Below are positions 33,701-44,501 of a stretch of 44,746 bases of DNA, piece after piece. A program made the position numbers and the translations under genes. Within the stretch, counting starts at the first letter, position 1; every line of letters starts with the position of its first letter. Under the pieces are notes generated by a model. It had not been told where the DNA came from and did not search any database. It saw nothing but the letters and a program-made list of their open reading frames with translations. The stretch is from Acanthaster planci (lineage: Eukaryota > Echinodermata > Asteroidea > Valvatida > Acanthasteridae), in NCBI RefSeq assembly GCF_001949145.1, contig NW_019091613.1, forward strand, positions 305,741-350,486, written 5' to 3'.

Positions 33701-35614
33701 TTCAGTACCTGGATCTTGCCTCGGGCCTGTGGCTGGAAGAAAATAGGTGGGCATTTGGATTGAGAGTGAACAGAACTCTTAACACTGTTCATTGCAACAT
33801 TTTTAAATATTTTTTTTAATAAATCTGAAATTTTGAAAGCATGATAAAACAAATTTCAATCAGATGCACTGATGACCAAAACCTACTTGCCTGTACATTA
33901 AAAAAATTAACAACTCACCACTCAGGCTATGGACCCTGAATGGCCTTGTTAAAAAAACAGGGGGGGGGGAATTCAATTAAGTTAATGTCTTTCATGAGTC
34001 TAAATGGGGGTGACAGGAGACAATTTACAGTGCCTGCCCTAATTTTTTTTTTAAATGTCAAAGATCACTTTCCTGTGTATCACTTTCCTGTGTATCTGTA
34101 AGAGACTGCAAAGCAAATGTTGGGTAAGGAGAGCTGCCTGCAGCTGACCAAATAATTATTTCTCCAAGCTGACGGGCATGCTGTCGTTGGGCTCACTGTC
34201 ACATTTGAAATTCTCATCAATTCATGCGCATCGTCCACTCACTGGCGCCATCAATGCAATCGTGCCTCACAGTCGTCTAAGCTTCTCTATTCCTTTTACC
34301 AAACAGCTGTGTACATTTTCAACTGTTCACTGCCCAAAAGTCCGCTTGCTGCTTTCAGCTGTCCTCTGTGTACTTTTTGCTACACAGGCTGTTTGGAGGA
34401 AAATGGAACACAGACAAAAAATGTGCAACCATATGTACGTCAAAAAAGACACTGCCTCGTGAACGTTGTGAGGCAATTCAAGATAAGCTCGTCTGGTACT
34501 CTGCTGAGTTCAGCAATTAAATCTAACCATGCTGAATTCAACAAGATTCTGCATAATTTCAGTGGTTCCAGGGGGTAGGGCTAATGGGCCATTTTTAGAG
34601 ACAAAGGAGGGACTTCAATCATAGGATTTTTCCAATTTTGTTGTCTCACACGTACCCGAGAATGATTTGGAATTGGGAATGTGCGCAGCACATACAACAC
34701 ACATGCAAGCTCCCCCCCCCAAAAGAAAACAAAAAACACTGAAAGCACATAAACCCTAACCCTCCTCAATCCTTCACCTGTTGGAGGACCGAGGAGTGTT
34801 AGGGTTAAAGAGTAAAAAGTGCATAGCAGATTATGCACATAAATGTCAACACGGTCTCAGTAGGAGCTAACTCCAATGAGTGACCATACCACAGAAATCT
34901 GCTTAGGACAGACACACTTGCTTAGCAACAAAAGTACCGTTCGCTGTACCTCTCTTGTGACTGGTTCCCTGCTGATTTTGGCTGGCTCATAAATATGTTA
35001 TTTCTCTTATGGTGGTAGCCACAAGCAGTGTGTTTGATTACTTCCCTTGCACTTACTAGGATAAGCCCTACTGCATTTGATTTGACTCTCGTGAGACTTC
35101 TCAAGCTTACTCAGACCTGGCCCAAGTAGCTAATCCGCCGAGCTGGTTATGTGGGAAGTGTCCCACAATGCAATGCTGATATGTGACAGCTTGGTTGAAT
35201 GATGCAAAGGACAGTTGATGCCCTTGTAAGCAGTCCAGAAATATTGACATATGTAGGGACAAATTGGTTCAATTTAAGTAAGTTGTGAAATCAAGGCCAG
35301 AAATGTGTGTGTGAATGTTCTTTTCTTTTGACATTTTAAATTTGTGTTAAAAATCAATTTGTTCATGACCTTTTGACACGATTGAGCACCTGAGTATTAA
35401 CTCAAGATCTTCACTTATAACCAACCATTGCACATGCTGCCTAAACCTATGACAAAGTCACGGGGTAAGTGCGAGGGAAGAAATCGAATTGCTGAAGTTG
35501 TGTAGTTTTCTTTTCAAATCCATGCTTAGCCACCCGAAGACATCTGGTCCCACAGTTTTATCCCTAAAGAGAAAGTAACGTAAATGTTTTCTGGGGCACG
35601 GGGAAGGGTAGAAC
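30738..35614. other. Gene-poor interval including the 3' side of the EGF gene
   Basis: Nearly 5 kb without a supportable gene. Visible items are an (AT)n microsatellite at about 33156-33172, a 16-base tandem duplication ('atcactttcctgtgt') at about 34064-34096, and a dispersed repeat at 35028-35430. The 3' untranslated region of the minus-strand EGF gene must extend leftwards from 35614, but no convincing nearby poly(A) hexamer on that strand was found. Confidence 0.4.
35028..35430 (+). repeat. Dispersed repeat family member, copy 2
   Basis: Counterpart of 21830-22234 in the same orientation: 'tttgattacttcccttgcacttact', 'cttctcaagcttactcagacctggcccaagta', 'gtgggaagtgtcccacaatg', 'ggccagaaatgtgtgtgtg', 'atgaccttttgacac' and 'caagatcttcacttata'. 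The two copies are clearly related but diverged. No terminal repeats or coding capacity were recognised. Confidence 0.55.
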
Positions 35615-35799
35615 TCAGGGATATTCTTTGCGGTTGCCCACTATGTGGGCCTCATCCGGTTGGCTTGAGCGGCAGACGGTGAAGAGGACAGCAATGACGA
35701 TGATGATGAGTAGAAGACCAATTAGAGCAATCAGGGCAATCCACCAGATCTCCAGGGAAAGTCCGGTCTGACCATTTTTGTTCGGATCGATTGTTGTAC
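35615..35799 (-). CDS. EGF gene terminal exon: stalk, transmembrane helix, cytoplasmic tail, stop
   Basis: The acceptor is tgtgtggcag|gt at 35800, and the exon completes a split codon from the preceding EGF exon (phase 1). It reads TTIDPNKNGQTG, then WWIALIALIGLLLIIIVIAV as a single membrane span, then a basic/acidic tail with CRSSQPDEAHIVGNRKEYP and TGA at 35615-35617. No PDZ-binding end or obvious kinase or adaptor motif is apparent in the tail. Confidence 0.85.
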
Positions 35800-38700
35800 C
35801 TGCCACACAAACAGAGACATTTTTTTGGTTTACATTCAAAATGAGGCGGCATGAAGTCACCTTCTGAAATCGATCTTTACTTGAAATTGGCTTCAGATCA
35901 GACACCAAATCCTACAGTCAAGACTTGCTGTCTCAATAGATTACGCTCACCTGAGATCCTGCACTGGTTTCATTACCCAGGTTACATTTAAGGTTACACA
36001 CTCCTATATGCATGTATTCCAAACTATCACCTACCTTCAGATCCCATACTCTTGAAAATCCAGATGATGTACCTTACAGTCAGATACCACCCCAGGATAG
36101 TCCAGGTCAGGTACCCAACCCACACACAGACCCTACACCCAAGAGATTCTGGGCCGTTTTCCAATACTCAACTTCGTCTTTGTCTCAGGCTTCGTGTAGG
36201 AAATCAAATCCCCGATTGTGGGCCTGAAGCGTTTAACTTAAAGCACTGTAATGTTTGGCTCTTTTGCATCTTACTTGATGTTTTGTGGCATTTACTTCAG
36301 ACTTACTATTGTGCTTACAACCTCAAATTCAGGAAGTTAAAAATAAACAGTTGAAGCCTGAGACGGAGTCCAAGTCGAGTATTGGAAAACAGCCCTGGTT
36401 TGGTACACAGCTTCACAATAGACTGCACACCTGAGATAACCTAATGTACTCCCAATGATCCCACCTACAAGTATCTTGACTGTCGCACACCTGTTGATCC
36501 AAAACCCAAAATAACCCTAGTCGCCTTAAAGCATGCTCTGTCTCACACCCAGACACGGGGATCTGTACTCAGTTGTTACAGCATTAAGATCTGAAAGTCA
36601 GCTGATTATACAGGACAAGTTGAAGAAATCAACAATATCCTTTCCTTTAAAAACAACAAGAAATTTCCTGAGCCTGATTCTTCATCCAAAGGTGCACTTC
36701 AGTTTCATTTGTTTGATCTTCGCCTCAAGTGACATGAAATGGCTAAGTTAAACTGGATCCGCTAACATCATGAAATAGGAAAGCTTCACAGCAACGGAAG
36801 CTCAACCCTTCAACATTAAAAGCTCACCACTTACAATGCTCTGTGCTCATTTCTACGGAGTACGTCACAAATTGTAGACCAGAATTAGACACTAAATCAT
36901 GCATTAATGGGCTCGGGTCCAAGTTTCTGATTACAGTCAATTAGACTACATGTGGGCACGCTTAATAGCTTTGCCAACAAACACCAGTGTGTAGCATATT
37001 AACAGGTCCCGAAACCATCAGTTACTCATAATTCCATCCTGATATTTGGAAATCACGCACGTGTCAAATCACAGAGGACAACTTTTATGGTAGAACCCAT
37101 TCCTAACAAAGGCTACCATGTCGATGAAATTGCAGGAATTGATTGATAGGCACAATATTTTGCAGCACTCTTTGCTTTTACTTTCTAACAAAGACAGAAT
37201 GGAGTAGATGAGGGAAATAAGCACATTTCCCCTAGAATTTGGATGTGAAGTTGCAACCACCTGTCTTGTTTAACCATTAATGGACTGGCGTGTCCTCAGA
37301 CTATTTAATTATTCATTAAGCTATTTATTCTTCAGCACGCTATTTGCTCGTTTCTCTGCCACAGATATGAAGGGCATAGGTACACGTATGCGGCACGTTA
37401 TTGGAAAAGATGCCTTTGAGGGCAAGAGTTACAGGATGACTTAGAATTATTACTGGCTAAGTGATCGGCACGGCACGAAGAAGAAGAAGCAGCTTTGTTA
37501 GGACTGCAAAACATTTGGTAATCAGAAAATGAGGAATGCCAAAGCAAAGTGGCAATGGACTGACATTTTCAAGTTTTCTTGATTCATGAGTCTATTGATC
37601 TGAGGAATGTTGCTGTGATTAACTGATGACAGTTACTTATTTAGTTGATCAACTTGGATTGCACTTTCTGGAATCAGTCAAGGAAACTCAGGAGAGACCA
37701 TGGGATCTTGCGCATCAGCCGATGAGTGTGGCGTGCGAGAAAGTTTCAACGTGAGTGCTGAGGCCGTTTCTCTATGGCTGTACACCACAGCAGACAATGT
37801 TATTATACCTATTGTCATGCCCATCATTTGCCTTCTTGGGGTTATGACCAACACCAGTTTCTTGTATGTCATGTTCCGTGTTCCCAAGATGAGGTCAGAC
37901 ACCAATATCTACCTGGCGCACTTGGCGGTGGCCGATGTTCTCTATCTGGGCATGACGACCAGCATCTACATTTGGTTCTTTGTGTCATCTCCCGTTGCTT
38001 TCAATTTTCCGTTCCACAACTCAGCCAGCTGCGTCAGCTTCATTTTGGTGTTGAACACCGGCTACTTCACAACCATTGCTACAGTGACCATGGTCTCCTA
38101 CGACAGATACCTTGCCCTGTGCCATCCCATTAAGCACCGCCAAATCCGTGGCCGGTCGCGGACCAACAAGATGGCAGCACTCTGCTGGCTAGTCGGCCTG
38201 CTGTTTGCTTGTTCAACAGTGCCGCACTCCGCTCATCTGAATGTTCAAATTTTCCACTGGCCCGATGGTGACACATATGAGGATCTCCCATCGCTAGTGC
38301 ATCGCTGTGGCGCTGTGTCTCCCTGGGTGCGGTACGCTGTCCCGCCATTCCAGAACTTTCCTTGGCTTGTGGCCATGACAGCTAATGTCTACATGTACAT
38401 CCAAATTGTGCGGCAGCTAAACAATCGCAGATGTACAGACTGCAAGATGAAGAAGACCCAGATGGCACTGCTCATCCGCAACCAAGTGGCCAAGATGTTG
38501 GTCGTCAATGGCCTCATCTTCTTCATGTGCCAAGCCCCGTTCCGTATCCTGAGTTTCTCCGAGTGGATCTGTTTGATTGCTAATGTTCCGGATCCTTTAG
38601 TGGCCCTACTAGGCAGTGGGGCACGGTGGCTTTCCACCTTACCCCAGGTGATTAACACCATCATTAATCCCTTGATCTACAGCGCCATGAATCAACAGTA

Positions 38701-41700
38701 CCGGTCTGCTTTCATCCAAGTGTTCCAGTGCAGGAGCAATGCCAGACAACGGAACAATGTGCGCCCTCCATTTGCGATCAGTGCCTCTGAGAACAAGAAC
38801 TCCTCCACGGATAATATCAACACCAGTGACACCAATGAAACACAACTGTAAAAAGTCCAAGCCATTGAACTTCTTAAATGAAAGGGTCTTCTGATAACAC
38901 TGTGCCAGACTGTGCTAAGAACCAAGTACATGTAGGCCACGTTCCAGAGGCAGATGGTGGGACATGTGTCAATCTTATGTCAATCAGACAAACTGTCTTG
39001 AATGGTTTTCAAAGATGACAGAAACAACTGTGAAGGATTAGGGGTAAGAATAAAACAAAGGTACAAGCAAGAAACGGTGACTGAGCATGAAATCAGCAGA
39101 TTTCTGCCGGGAGGAAAAGCCTGGCTTTCAACTGATGACACACTGACAGGTATCTGACTCTTTTCCATGAGAAACCACTGTGTAACCCGGCATAATTTGT
39201 AAGACCATATACCAAATGTAACACTTGGCTTCTGCCTCAAGACATGATCTGCTGAGCAAACTCCTCTGTTTACAGCACCCATACAGTTGGTGGAACAGAC
39301 TATGAAGTTGCTCTTTAACGTTTAAAGAGGAAGTGCCAGTCATATCAATCTGTTGTAACTGAATACAATTAATCCCCAGTATCCTTCATGAACGTGTTAC
39401 AACTCCAAGTTTAAAAATCCATCCTGTCCACTACCATCCCGGTCCTATTTGGCCTGGCAAAATTGTTTCTGTTGTACATGGCACTTGTGATCATTTCATG
39501 GGTCAGCAACAACAGTTAATTTTTTATGTTAGGCAGTGCAAAGGTAGAATGGTTTCACCAGAGAAAAATGACCATAATATCCTCATCCAACTTTCGCCCC
39601 CGTAGCAAGAAACACTGCTCTTTCATTATACTTCTAATATTTCGGACTTTGTTTCATTAAAAATTTTTAAAATGTGAATATGTGAGGATTCATAAATGTC
39701 TTAGAAAGCACTCTCTTGCTTTTTCCAGGGCCCAAACAGAGGACAGTTCATAATTAATTGATAGTGCTTCCCTGGTTTAAAAAATAGCAAGCATATAAAT
39801 AGTTTTTTTTGCCTATCTGCTGGAGGGTCATGCTTCAAGCTCAGCATCCAAATGTGTGACCTGTTGTGTGTCCCTATTATACCTGACTCATGTAATTTGA
39901 CATGAAAATACAGGCATGCAGCTTAGACTTTGACCAAAAAAAGAGGAAATTTCAATTTCCGCAAGATTTTGCACAATGTCTTTCTATTTTCAATGGCATG
40001 AGTGTGAAGTGAAAGACGAGAAAATCAGCTGATAGTGGTGCACCTTGGAAATCACCAAAACTAACTTGAAACTTTTTCTATGTTAGATGTGACAAGGGGA
40101 ATGAAAAGAACATTGGACCCCCAAATGTATACATGGAACCTGCACTCGCAGTGAGTCAGTTAATTGACTCTGTGTTACTTGTTCATAAGTTCCATACCGT
40201 TCCTTGGGCACTAGAATTGAAATAACACTTACTGGTACATGTCTGACCCGTGTAGCCTGGCTTGCAGGCACAGGAAAATTGCTCTTCTCGGTTGAGACAA
40301 GTTCCACCATTCTTGCATGGATTGTTTTCACAATGGTTGGGTACCTTATTATCTGAAACAGGAACAAGACCTTTCCAGTCAATTTCTTTAACACAACAAC
40401 TTAGACTGTAAACTGTAAGTCAGGAATATAATAAGAAATGTTCTGTACTGGGCTGTTGCCCTCCACCTGTATCATTTCAAATGACCACTGGTATAGTCAG
40501 TGCTGTTTTGCAGTTTGTTCGGAAAAATTCACCAGCTAGCTTGGATAAAGATCGGCTTATTCAACGGATGTGTTCACCTAATCATGTCAAGATTACGGAA
40601 GATAAAATTAATTTGGCTAGAATGAATTTGTGGCTTAAAACAAATCTCAGCAATTACTTAAGATGTGCTGACCAAATGTAAAGCCTAAATGAATACTTAA
40701 TTGATGATGGAAATCATTTTTGTAAAACTAACAGTCTTAATTTTGTGTTTGCTGCATCGTAAAATTCTCTCAGAGGTTGAAGAAACACTTTGTGAAAGCC
40801 CAAATATCAAACCAATGATTAGCCTGCAGGCTTCTTCCCTTGTTGTACGACAGGGTTGTGTCTTCTAATTTTTCCAACAATTAGCAGTCAGTAGTTACCA
40901 CAAGTGTCTCCGGTATAGCCCAGTGGACATTCACAGGTCTTATTACTGGATCCGCTGCATGAGCCTCCATTCTTGCAAGTAGTCCCCTCCACACAAGTAT
41001 TTACTAGTCAGATTTGGGTTGAAGAAAATGTAACTTGATTGCTTTTCCCCTTTTGTTTCAAGGCATTCATATGTGGGTAATTCCAGAAATTAAGGGTCCA
41101 TTTTTTTCCATGTCCCTGTTACATCTGACGTAGGATTTTGTAAGTTCAGAACCCCATTTTCTAATTTCCGAGAGTGAAGAATTAATGCAAATTACCTGCC
41201 AAACAAATGGTACTAGTTTGAAAACGATTCCAATGATATAAATTTCCATGTCAAATAACAAAGGTCGGATGTAACTTTTCGGACCCCTAATTTCTGGAAT
41301 TCCCCACACATGTTCTATCAAGGGGCACATTTCAACAACTGGAGGAAGAAATTCGATAAGGCATGCCACGCTTTTGTTAATTTGTTTTTACTTCCACAAT
41401 GCATATGACCGTAGGAAGCAGTACAGCAAGCACAGCAAAAGCCATACCAGTAGAACAAGGGTTTTTTAATACGGGCGTGTCACAATAGTGTGCCTCTAAG
41501 TCTGAAGAAATCAGTTGAACCTTTCCAACCGTGCACTAGGCCGACAGATTTCATGCATGGTGACTGGCCAATGCATTGCAAACTCTTTGAGGTGCACTAT
41601 GGTGAAACACCCGTATTTCTGTTTGTCTGAAGTGAAAACAAGTGCCAGAAAAATTATTGTGAAATATAAGAATAAATGATATTAACGAAAAAGACTGTTC

Positions 41701-43659
41701 TACACTATCTGATGTTTTGTGCGTTTGCAATCCATGTTTGCAATCACAGGATCAACCACATTACTTATGCACATGTTCATGTACATGTATGCACATGAAC
41801 CCTACTCTAATCAGTTTTATCTAGACCTTGTGCCGGCATCCCTCATTCAAACATAAGAAAGTCAAGTTAAGTTGATGTTCGATATTTGATGTCTTTGTTT
41901 AGTCTGTAAATCCTATGTCTGGGTATTTGCATAGCCTTGGAACATCGAATGTACGACTTCAGTTAGATATTTGACATTCACACTTGTCTCTATACACAAG
42001 GGTTTTATTGGGTTTGATCACAGGGTTTACAGGTTGAATGTTTGATACTGAGTAGTTACAAATGTTTGCTGAGCCAATGTTTGACTTTCACTTTAATTAA
42101 TGTTTGATATGCCCGATTCGCGTAAACCTTGATAATGGAGCAGGTTGTGCCTTTTAATGGCGGATGGCGGGGATCACAAAGTGTTACTGCATGAGGTAAG
42201 AAGGTCATTGTATGCACAGGCTCCAGAAATAGGAAGTGCAGAATCTTTACAAGGTGAAACTAGTGGCTAGATTTATAAGTTCCCAATCCTCAGATCTTCA
42301 TCCATCCCCCTTCCATGAAACTTCAAACAACGGCTGTTATATCTTATGCCATTTCAGTGTCTACATCAATGCCATGTTTTGTCCATGCAAGAACTACAAC
42401 TACGCTTGATTTTTCTCTCACTGTCATAAGCAGATATGTCACATGAACCTAACAAAGCATTGTGGGAGAAAGCGGTTAGGAAAGCCCATATAATCAGGGA
42501 CCACTTCTCAACCACTAGTAGATTTCTCTAGCATGTGAATACTGAACTGGGTCATTAGGAAATGCAAACATATAGAGCTACTCTCACCAGTGGTTTGGCA
42601 TCGATTGCCTGTAACACCTATAGGACACGTACAACGTCCATCAGCATCACAGGTTCCTCCATTATCACATGGGTTGGAAGCAGAGCAATCCACTGTAATA
42701 AAGTAACAAGAAAAAAAAAACTTGAAAGCTGTTAGGCCCAGAAATTCATTCACTTGTTTGCATGCAAACATTTGTTCATAAAATATGTAGAATTTTTTAT
42801 GTACAATGAAACAACGGTACTAATGGGTTTTGCTGCGGGCCTCTCAGGCGAAGTAATTGTCCTATGCGCTCCCACACCTTGAAAGCCCTACTGAAGTTTT
42901 TGAAGCAACCCCTCTTGCAGATCATTTTTTCTCAATGACAGCTGGTACTTTATCTGCATTCAAGGCATTAATGCAGGTATCTGTATTTGCTAGCCGTCAG
43001 ATTATTTCCCTCCACCGACCAAAACCTTTAAAATGGGGGTTGGAAAATTAACAGAGAGTTATAAGATAGCTGGCAGGTGGAGGGAGGTGCAACGGACCCA
43101 TCAATGGTTGATTACGAACTGAGAGATGGCATGTTTATGAACAAGAACAATTTTCCTTTGGTGGAAAAATGCTGCGTGTACTAACTGGTTTATGTAAATT
43201 GGTTTGAAACTCATGAACTAAGCACACCGGGCTAATTTCTGTAGACATTTATGATCTCTGTATGTGCAGGAGATGCTTAACGAGTTCCTTGAAAAGAGCT
43301 GATAAAAACTGCAAAGAGCACTGGAGAGAGACTGCACATGTCAATTTCCTTTTTGACAAGTATGCACTATGAAAAAAAAGAACAATGAAGGATGTCCACA
43401 AACAATGGCCATGCATTTTCACCACAGTGTACAGAACTATTTAGAAATGTACACAGAGCCTTTTTAAATTTATGTCTGACACTGACAATTTATCAGTCAG
43501 TGGACTCACCTATAGTCTCACAAGTCTGGCCTTGATAACCAGTGGGACAATCACAACGATACGAGGCACCAACATTTTGGCAAGTGCCACCATTTCGGCA
43601 TGGACCAGACTCACATGGCAGGCTTGGCATTGGGGTTGTGTTGACAGGTGGTGGGGTGG
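35615..43659 (-). CDS. Type I membrane protein with EGF-like repeats, 3' part of gene (5 exons visible)
   Basis: Read 5' to 3' on the minus strand, the exons are 43659-43510, 42692-42588, 41003-40899, 40352-40233 and 35799-35615, with the 5' end beyond the window. Every internal exon encodes exactly one EGF-like domain and is phase 1-1, so units can be added or lost without frame change. The last exon encodes a short stalk, one transmembrane helix and a tail of about 22 residues ending in NRKEYP. About 221 residues are visible. All four EGF domains carry the O-fucose consensus C2-x4-(S/T)-C3 seen in Notch-type repeats. The identity cannot be fixed from this piece: Notch-ligand-like, fibropellin-like or another adhesion protein are all possible. 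The last intron (about 4.4 kb) contains a GPCR gene on the opposite strand. Confidence 0.85.
36147..36398. mobile_element. MITE with about 46-base terminal inverted repeats in an intron of the EGF gene
   Basis: The left end 'ctgggccgttttccaatactc' ... 'gtctcaggcttc' (36147-36193) is mirrored by the right end 'gaagcctgagac' ... 'gagtattggaaaacagccc' (36352-36398), with several mismatches. The 160-base interior has no coding capacity. No clear target-site duplication is visible. Confidence 0.75.
37700..38851 (+). CDS. Rhodopsin-like (class A) peptide-type GPCR, intact, single coding exon, nested in the EGF gene
   Basis: A 383-residue seven-transmembrane receptor. The start is a good-context ATG (agaccATGg). 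Landmarks: sequon NVS in the N-terminus; TM1 LLGVMTNTSFLYVMFRVPK; TM2 YLAHLAVADVLYLG; TM3 cysteine in SASC and ECL2 cysteine in VHRCG; a canonical SYDRYLALCHP block; TM6 VNGLIFFMCQAPFR; TM7 NTIINPLIYSAMNQQYR (NPxxY). The C-tail is Ser/Asn/Thr-rich (SSTDNINTSDTNETQL). It belongs to the same subfamily as the receptors at 2401-3534 and 6532-7663 (shared NPLIYSAMN, PPFAIS/PRLAIS tail motif, RVPK after TM1) but is more diverged and keeps DRY. The general pattern is TRH-receptor-like; the ligand is unknown. It lies antisense within the last intron of the EGF gene. Confidence 0.93.
   Translation: MGSCASADECGVRESFNVSAEAVSLWLYTTADNVIIPIVMPIICLLGVMTNTSFLYVMFRVPKMRSDTNIYLAHLAVADVLYLGMTTSIYIWFFVSSPVAFNFPFHNSASCVSFILVLNTGYFTTIATVTMVSYDRYLALCHPIKHRQIRGRSRTNKMAALCWLVGLLFACSTVPHSAHLNVQIFHWPDGDTYEDLPSLVHRCGAVSPWVRYAVPPFQNFPWLVAMTANVYMYIQIVRQLNNRRCTDCKMKKTQMALLIRNQVAKMLVVNGLIFFMCQAPFRILSFSEWICLIANVPDPLVALLGSGARWLSTLPQVINTIINPLIYSAMNQQYRSAFIQVFQCRSNARQRNNVRPPFAISASENKNSSTDNINTSDTNETQL
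39049..39054 (+). terminator. Candidate poly(A) signal of the nested GPCR gene
   Basis: AATAAA lies about 200 bases after the TAA stop of the GPCR at 37700-38851. It is the first canonical hexamer downstream on that strand. Confidence 0.5.
39060..40232. other. Intronic sequence of the EGF gene without further features
   Basis: About 1.2 kb between the nested GPCR gene and the next EGF exon. AT-rich, with no recognisable exon, RNA gene or well-bounded repeat. Confidence 0.4.
40233..40352 (-). CDS. EGF gene exon: one EGF-like domain (last before the membrane exon)
   Basis: The acceptor is ctgtttcag and the donor a|gtaagt; 120 bases, phase 1-1. It encodes the domain with HCENNPCKNGGTC, then NREEQFSCACKPGYTGQTC: six cysteines in EGF order. 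CKNGGTC fits the O-fucose site C2-x4-(S/T)-C3. The segment from CLN to SCAC fits the Asp/Asn beta-hydroxylation consensus C-x-(D/N)-x4-(F/Y)-x-C-x-C. A calcium-binding N-terminal DxD/E motif is not evident. Confidence 0.88.
40899..41003 (-). CDS. EGF gene exon: one EGF-like domain
   Basis: 105 bases, phase 1-1, acceptor ctgactag, donor g|gtaact. It encodes NTCVEGTTCKNGGSCSGSS then KTCECPLGYTGDTC, a compact EGF domain with all six cysteines. The O-fucose consensus is present (CKNGGSC). The loop between Cys3 and Cys4 lacks the beta-hydroxylation pattern. Confidence 0.85.
41073..41309. mobile_element. Fold-back element with about 28-base terminal inverted repeats
   Basis: The left end GTGGGTAATTCCAGAAATTAAGGGTCC (41073-41099) and right end GGACCCCTAATTTCTGGAATTCCCCAC (41281-41307) are near-perfect reverse complements around a 180-base interior without coding capacity. 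It lies in the intron between the EGF exons at 40899-41003 and 42588-42692. The next pair of internal words ('ccatgt...acatctgacg' against 'cgtcaaat...') is only weakly mirrored. Confidence 0.75.
41310..42587. other. Intronic sequence of the EGF gene
   Basis: About 1.3 kb without an exon. It contains 'tgttcatgtacatgtatgcacatgaac' near 41773, a short palindrome of the TACATGTA class, and from about 42388 a partial copy of the dispersed repeat seen at 21830 and 35028 ('caagaactacaactacgcttgattt', 'gcattgtgggagaa'). Confidence 0.4.
42588..42692 (-). CDS. EGF gene exon: one EGF-like domain
   Basis: 105 bases, phase 1-1, acceptor ttacag, donor g|gtgaga. It encodes VDCSASNPCDNGGTCDADGRCTC (split here as VDCSASNPCDNGG and TCDADGRCTC), then PIGVTGNRCQTTG. 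The Cys3-Cys4 loop is very short, as in compact EGF repeats. The O-fucose consensus CDNGGTC is present. Confidence 0.87.
43225..43477 (+). repeat. Direct repeat, copy 1, next to an EGF exon
   Basis: About 250 bases nearly identical to 44502-44746. Shared text includes 'aatttctgtagacatttatg', 'tctctgtatgtgcaggagat', 'gagttccttgaaaagagct' and 'gtacacagagcctttttaaa'. Copy 1 carries an extra 8 bases (around 'gcactatg' at 43361). It ends about 30 bases before the donor side of the EGF exon at 43510-43659. Confidence 0.9.
43510..43659 (-). CDS. EGF gene exon: Pro/Thr linker plus one EGF-like domain
   Basis: 150 bases, phase 1-1, acceptor tgtctgtag, donor g|gtgagt. It begins with a proline/threonine-rich linker (ATPPPVNTTPMPSLP) followed by CESGPCRNGGTC and QNVGASYRCDCPTGYQGQTC. 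CESGPC matches the O-glucose consensus C1-x-S-x-(P/A)-C2, CRNGGTC matches the O-fucose consensus, and the segment from CQN to RCDC matches the beta-hydroxylation consensus. All three are typical of Notch-type EGF repeats. Confidence 0.9.
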   Translation of the reverse strand, partial: PPHHLSTQPQCQACHVSLVHAEMVALAKMLVPRIVVIVPLVIKARLVRL

Positions 43660-44497
43660 CTACAGACACAAAACAGCAAACGACAGGATGAACAAACAAA
43701 AGCCAACCAACAATTCAGGGCATTTGTGTGGTATTCTGGCTTCACATGCATGTAAACTATAAACGTCATCCTTACACAATCAAGCTTTACCAATGAACAG
43801 CAATTCTGTCAAAATACGATCAGAGCATTTGCAAAATACCACAGAGATCCCACAATGTACTTGACTTGTTGGGTATATACATGCAAGCAGTAATTGACAA
43901 ATTCTAGCAGAAAAGAAGACATAGAGACACACAAATCTAAAACAACTCTAAGACACAAGTGTAGGGTCTAATAAAGGAATAGGTATTCTTTGAGCACTCT
44001 TTTCTGATTGCACGGTTTCATGGTATTCAAGCTATTGGCCCTACTTTGCGGTTGAAAAACTTTGGTAGAAAATGTGAAAAGCTGTCACTTCTCTTACGCC
44101 TTTATGTGTATGGCAAGCATTAACAATCATATGGACATTGGTAACCAAGGCCAAGATCAGTGACCAGTTTTCAACCCCGGGTCAAGTTCCCTTCGTAAAA
44201 CTTATAAACAATACATGCTGTGTACCAGGCAACATGGACCAGAGACTGACTAATTGACCACCGACTTAATATAGACCAGTAATCTACAACTGTAAATGCA
44301 GCAGGAAAAAAAATACACATCTCCTGCTGCATGAATGTGACCGATAACATCAAAAAGCTACTGTATGCTATCCGCAGTTCTTGATATTTTCGTCCCCAAT
44401 TCAAAGAGAACTATCCTCCAACTTTGTTGCCAATGGTATTATGAGGTTTCTCTCTGGGTCTGCAGGCAGGCAAAGTAATCAGCCCAGTCTATGCTCT
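43660..44497. other. Intronic sequence of the EGF gene at right edge
   Basis: About 840 bases upstream (on the minus strand) of the exon at 43510-43659. No EGF exon or other gene was recognised here. The interval separates the two copies of the direct repeat. Confidence 0.4.
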
Positions 44498-44501
44498 AGC
44501 A

